Below, one piece after another: positions 63,376 through 64,000 of a DNA stretch of 64,000 nucleotides (positions are counted from its first letter, which is position 1; each line of letters begins with the position of its first letter). The notes beneath the pieces are model-generated. The model was not told where the DNA came from. It did no database searches and worked only from the letters and a program-made list of their open reading frames with translations. The stretch lies in contig UQCD01000010.1 in NCBI GenBank assembly GCA_900539455.1, positions 1-64,000 of the forward strand, in the 5' to 3' direction. The position numbers and the translations under genes were made by a program. This DNA comes from an uncultured Eubacteriales bacterium (GTDB lineage Bacteria; Bacillota; Clostridia; Lachnospirales; Lachnospiraceae).

Positions 63376-63762
63376 TTACTTCTCGTTGAGCACGATTGTG
63401 ATGTTGCTCATTCTCTTTTCGATTCTGTAAGCTCTACCCTGTGCTCTAGGTCTGATTCTCTTCATAATTGGTCCTTGGTTTGCATAACACTCCTCAATGT
63501 AAAGGTTGTCAACATTCATACCATTGTTGTTTTCAGCGTTTGCAATAGCAGACTTTAATAATTTTTCTATAACTGAAGATGCATATCTTGGATTGTAAGC
63601 TAAGATACCGAGTGCTGTCTGCACATCCTTACCTCTTATAGCGTCCAATACGAAACATGCCTTCTGAACTGATATTCTAGCATATGAAAGTTTTGCTGAT
63701 GGTCTAGTGTCCTTATTAGCATTTCTTTCTCTTTTTATCTGGCTTCTATGTCCTTTTGCCAT
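63376..63762 (-). CDS. rplV: 50S ribosomal protein L22
   Basis: 128 residues: KLSYARISVQKACFVLDAIRG, then GPIMKRIRPRAQGRAYRI, the tunnel-lining beta-hairpin region. Macrolide-relevant hairpin appears of normal length. Confidence 0.97.
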   Translation of the reverse strand: MAKGHRSQIKRERNANKDTRPSAKLSYARISVQKACFVLDAIRGKDVQTALGILAYNPRYASSVIEKLLKSAIANAENNNGMNVDNLYIEECYANQGPIMKRIRPRAQGRAYRIEKRMSNITIVLNEK

Positions 63763-63793
63763 GGATGAAAACCTCCTTTCAATCTTCTTTCAA

Positions 63794-64000
63794 CTAGCGT
63801 TTAGACTTCTTTTCGTCTTTTCCATGTCCTCTGTAAGTTCTTGTAGCAACAAATTCACCAAGCTTATGTCCAACCATATCTTCTGTAACATATACTGGTA
63901 CATGTTTTCTGCCATCATGAACTGCTATTGTATGTCCAACCATTTGTGGGAAGATTGTTGAACGACGAGACCAAGTCTTAATAACTGACTTCTGTCCTGA
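63794..64000 (-). CDS. rpsS: 30S ribosomal protein S19, 5' end outside window
   Basis: Partial: the last 68 codons, SGQKSVIKTWSRRSTIFPQM through YRGHGKDEKKSKR, to TAG at 63794. The protein continues beyond the right edge. Forms the top of the head with S13. Next gene of the S10 cluster. Confidence 0.95.
   Translation of the reverse strand, partial: SGQKSVIKTWSRRSTIFPQMVGHTIAVHDGRKHVPVYVTEDMVGHKLGEFVATRTYRGHGKDEKKSKR

Overview
The window is low-GC DNA from a Gram-positive anaerobe, most likely a Lachnospiraceae-type clostridium. The evidence is a classic S10-spc-alpha ribosomal protein cluster with a four-cysteine (type Z) S14, an EcfA/EcfT/TruA/L13/S9 block, Gram-positive LexA boxes, strong AGGAGG ribosome-binding sites, and typical clostridial families (TetM-like GTPase with a NYN tail, DegV, LiaF-like/LytTR pair, TIGR03915/TIGR03916 pair). 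I saw no rRNA, tRNA, CRISPR array or replication origin. The species cannot be named from the sequence alone.

Layout. (1) 1-14.4 kb, mostly minus strand: a large secreted papain-type protease with Fn3 repeats (cut by the window edge), a translation GTPase fused to a NYN ribonuclease domain, DegV, an AlkD-like DNA glycosylase, a nicotinamidase-like hydrolase, an acetyltransferase, MntP, a two-gene DNA-repair unit (radical SAM protein plus partner) under a LexA-box promoter, a SpoU-type RNA methylase and a MATE pump. (2) 14.5-21.9 kb: a sodC remnant and a four-gene minus-strand envelope cluster led by a 1468-residue VWA-domain membrane protein. (3) 22-24.5 kb: an SDR oxidoreductase, unknown small genes and a possible structured RNA. 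(4) 24.57-31.48 kb: a restriction-modification island bounded by perfect 71-bp direct repeats, one abutting the rpsI stop codon. It carries a DpnII-type operon (Dam-like methylase, DpnA-like methylase, DpnII-like nuclease) ending in a helicase with a nuclease-like C-terminus interrupted by an in-frame TAG. It also carries a decayed second type II system: frameshifted methylase, control protein with C-boxes, and a frameshifted and truncated nuclease. (5) 31.5-51.5 kb: rpsI-rplM with an attenuated leader, then envelope and sensing genes (LiaF-like/LytTR, PH-domain protein, CAP protein, collagen-like lipoprotein, flotillin), a Na+-dependent transporter, a dehydrogenase, DAHP synthase, truA-ecfT-ecfA (two ATPases fused into one protein), a lipoprotein and a PIG-L deacetylase. 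(6) 51.0-64 kb: rplQ back through rpsS, the ribosomal protein cluster, transcribed leftward.

How the parts fit. In many Firmicutes rplQ, ecfA1, ecfA2, ecfT, truA, rplM and rpsI are contiguous. Here the same order survives, but about 2.8 kb separates rplQ from ecfA and about 12.5 kb separates truA from rplM, and the RM island sits directly after rpsI. This looks like a ribosomal super-operon opened at transcription-unit ends by accessory insertions. The most interesting parts are the RM island, the SOS-boxed and apparently leaderless radical-SAM repair operon, the GTPase-NYN fusion, the fused EcfA and three tandem 39-bp repeats next to the DAHP synthase promoter.
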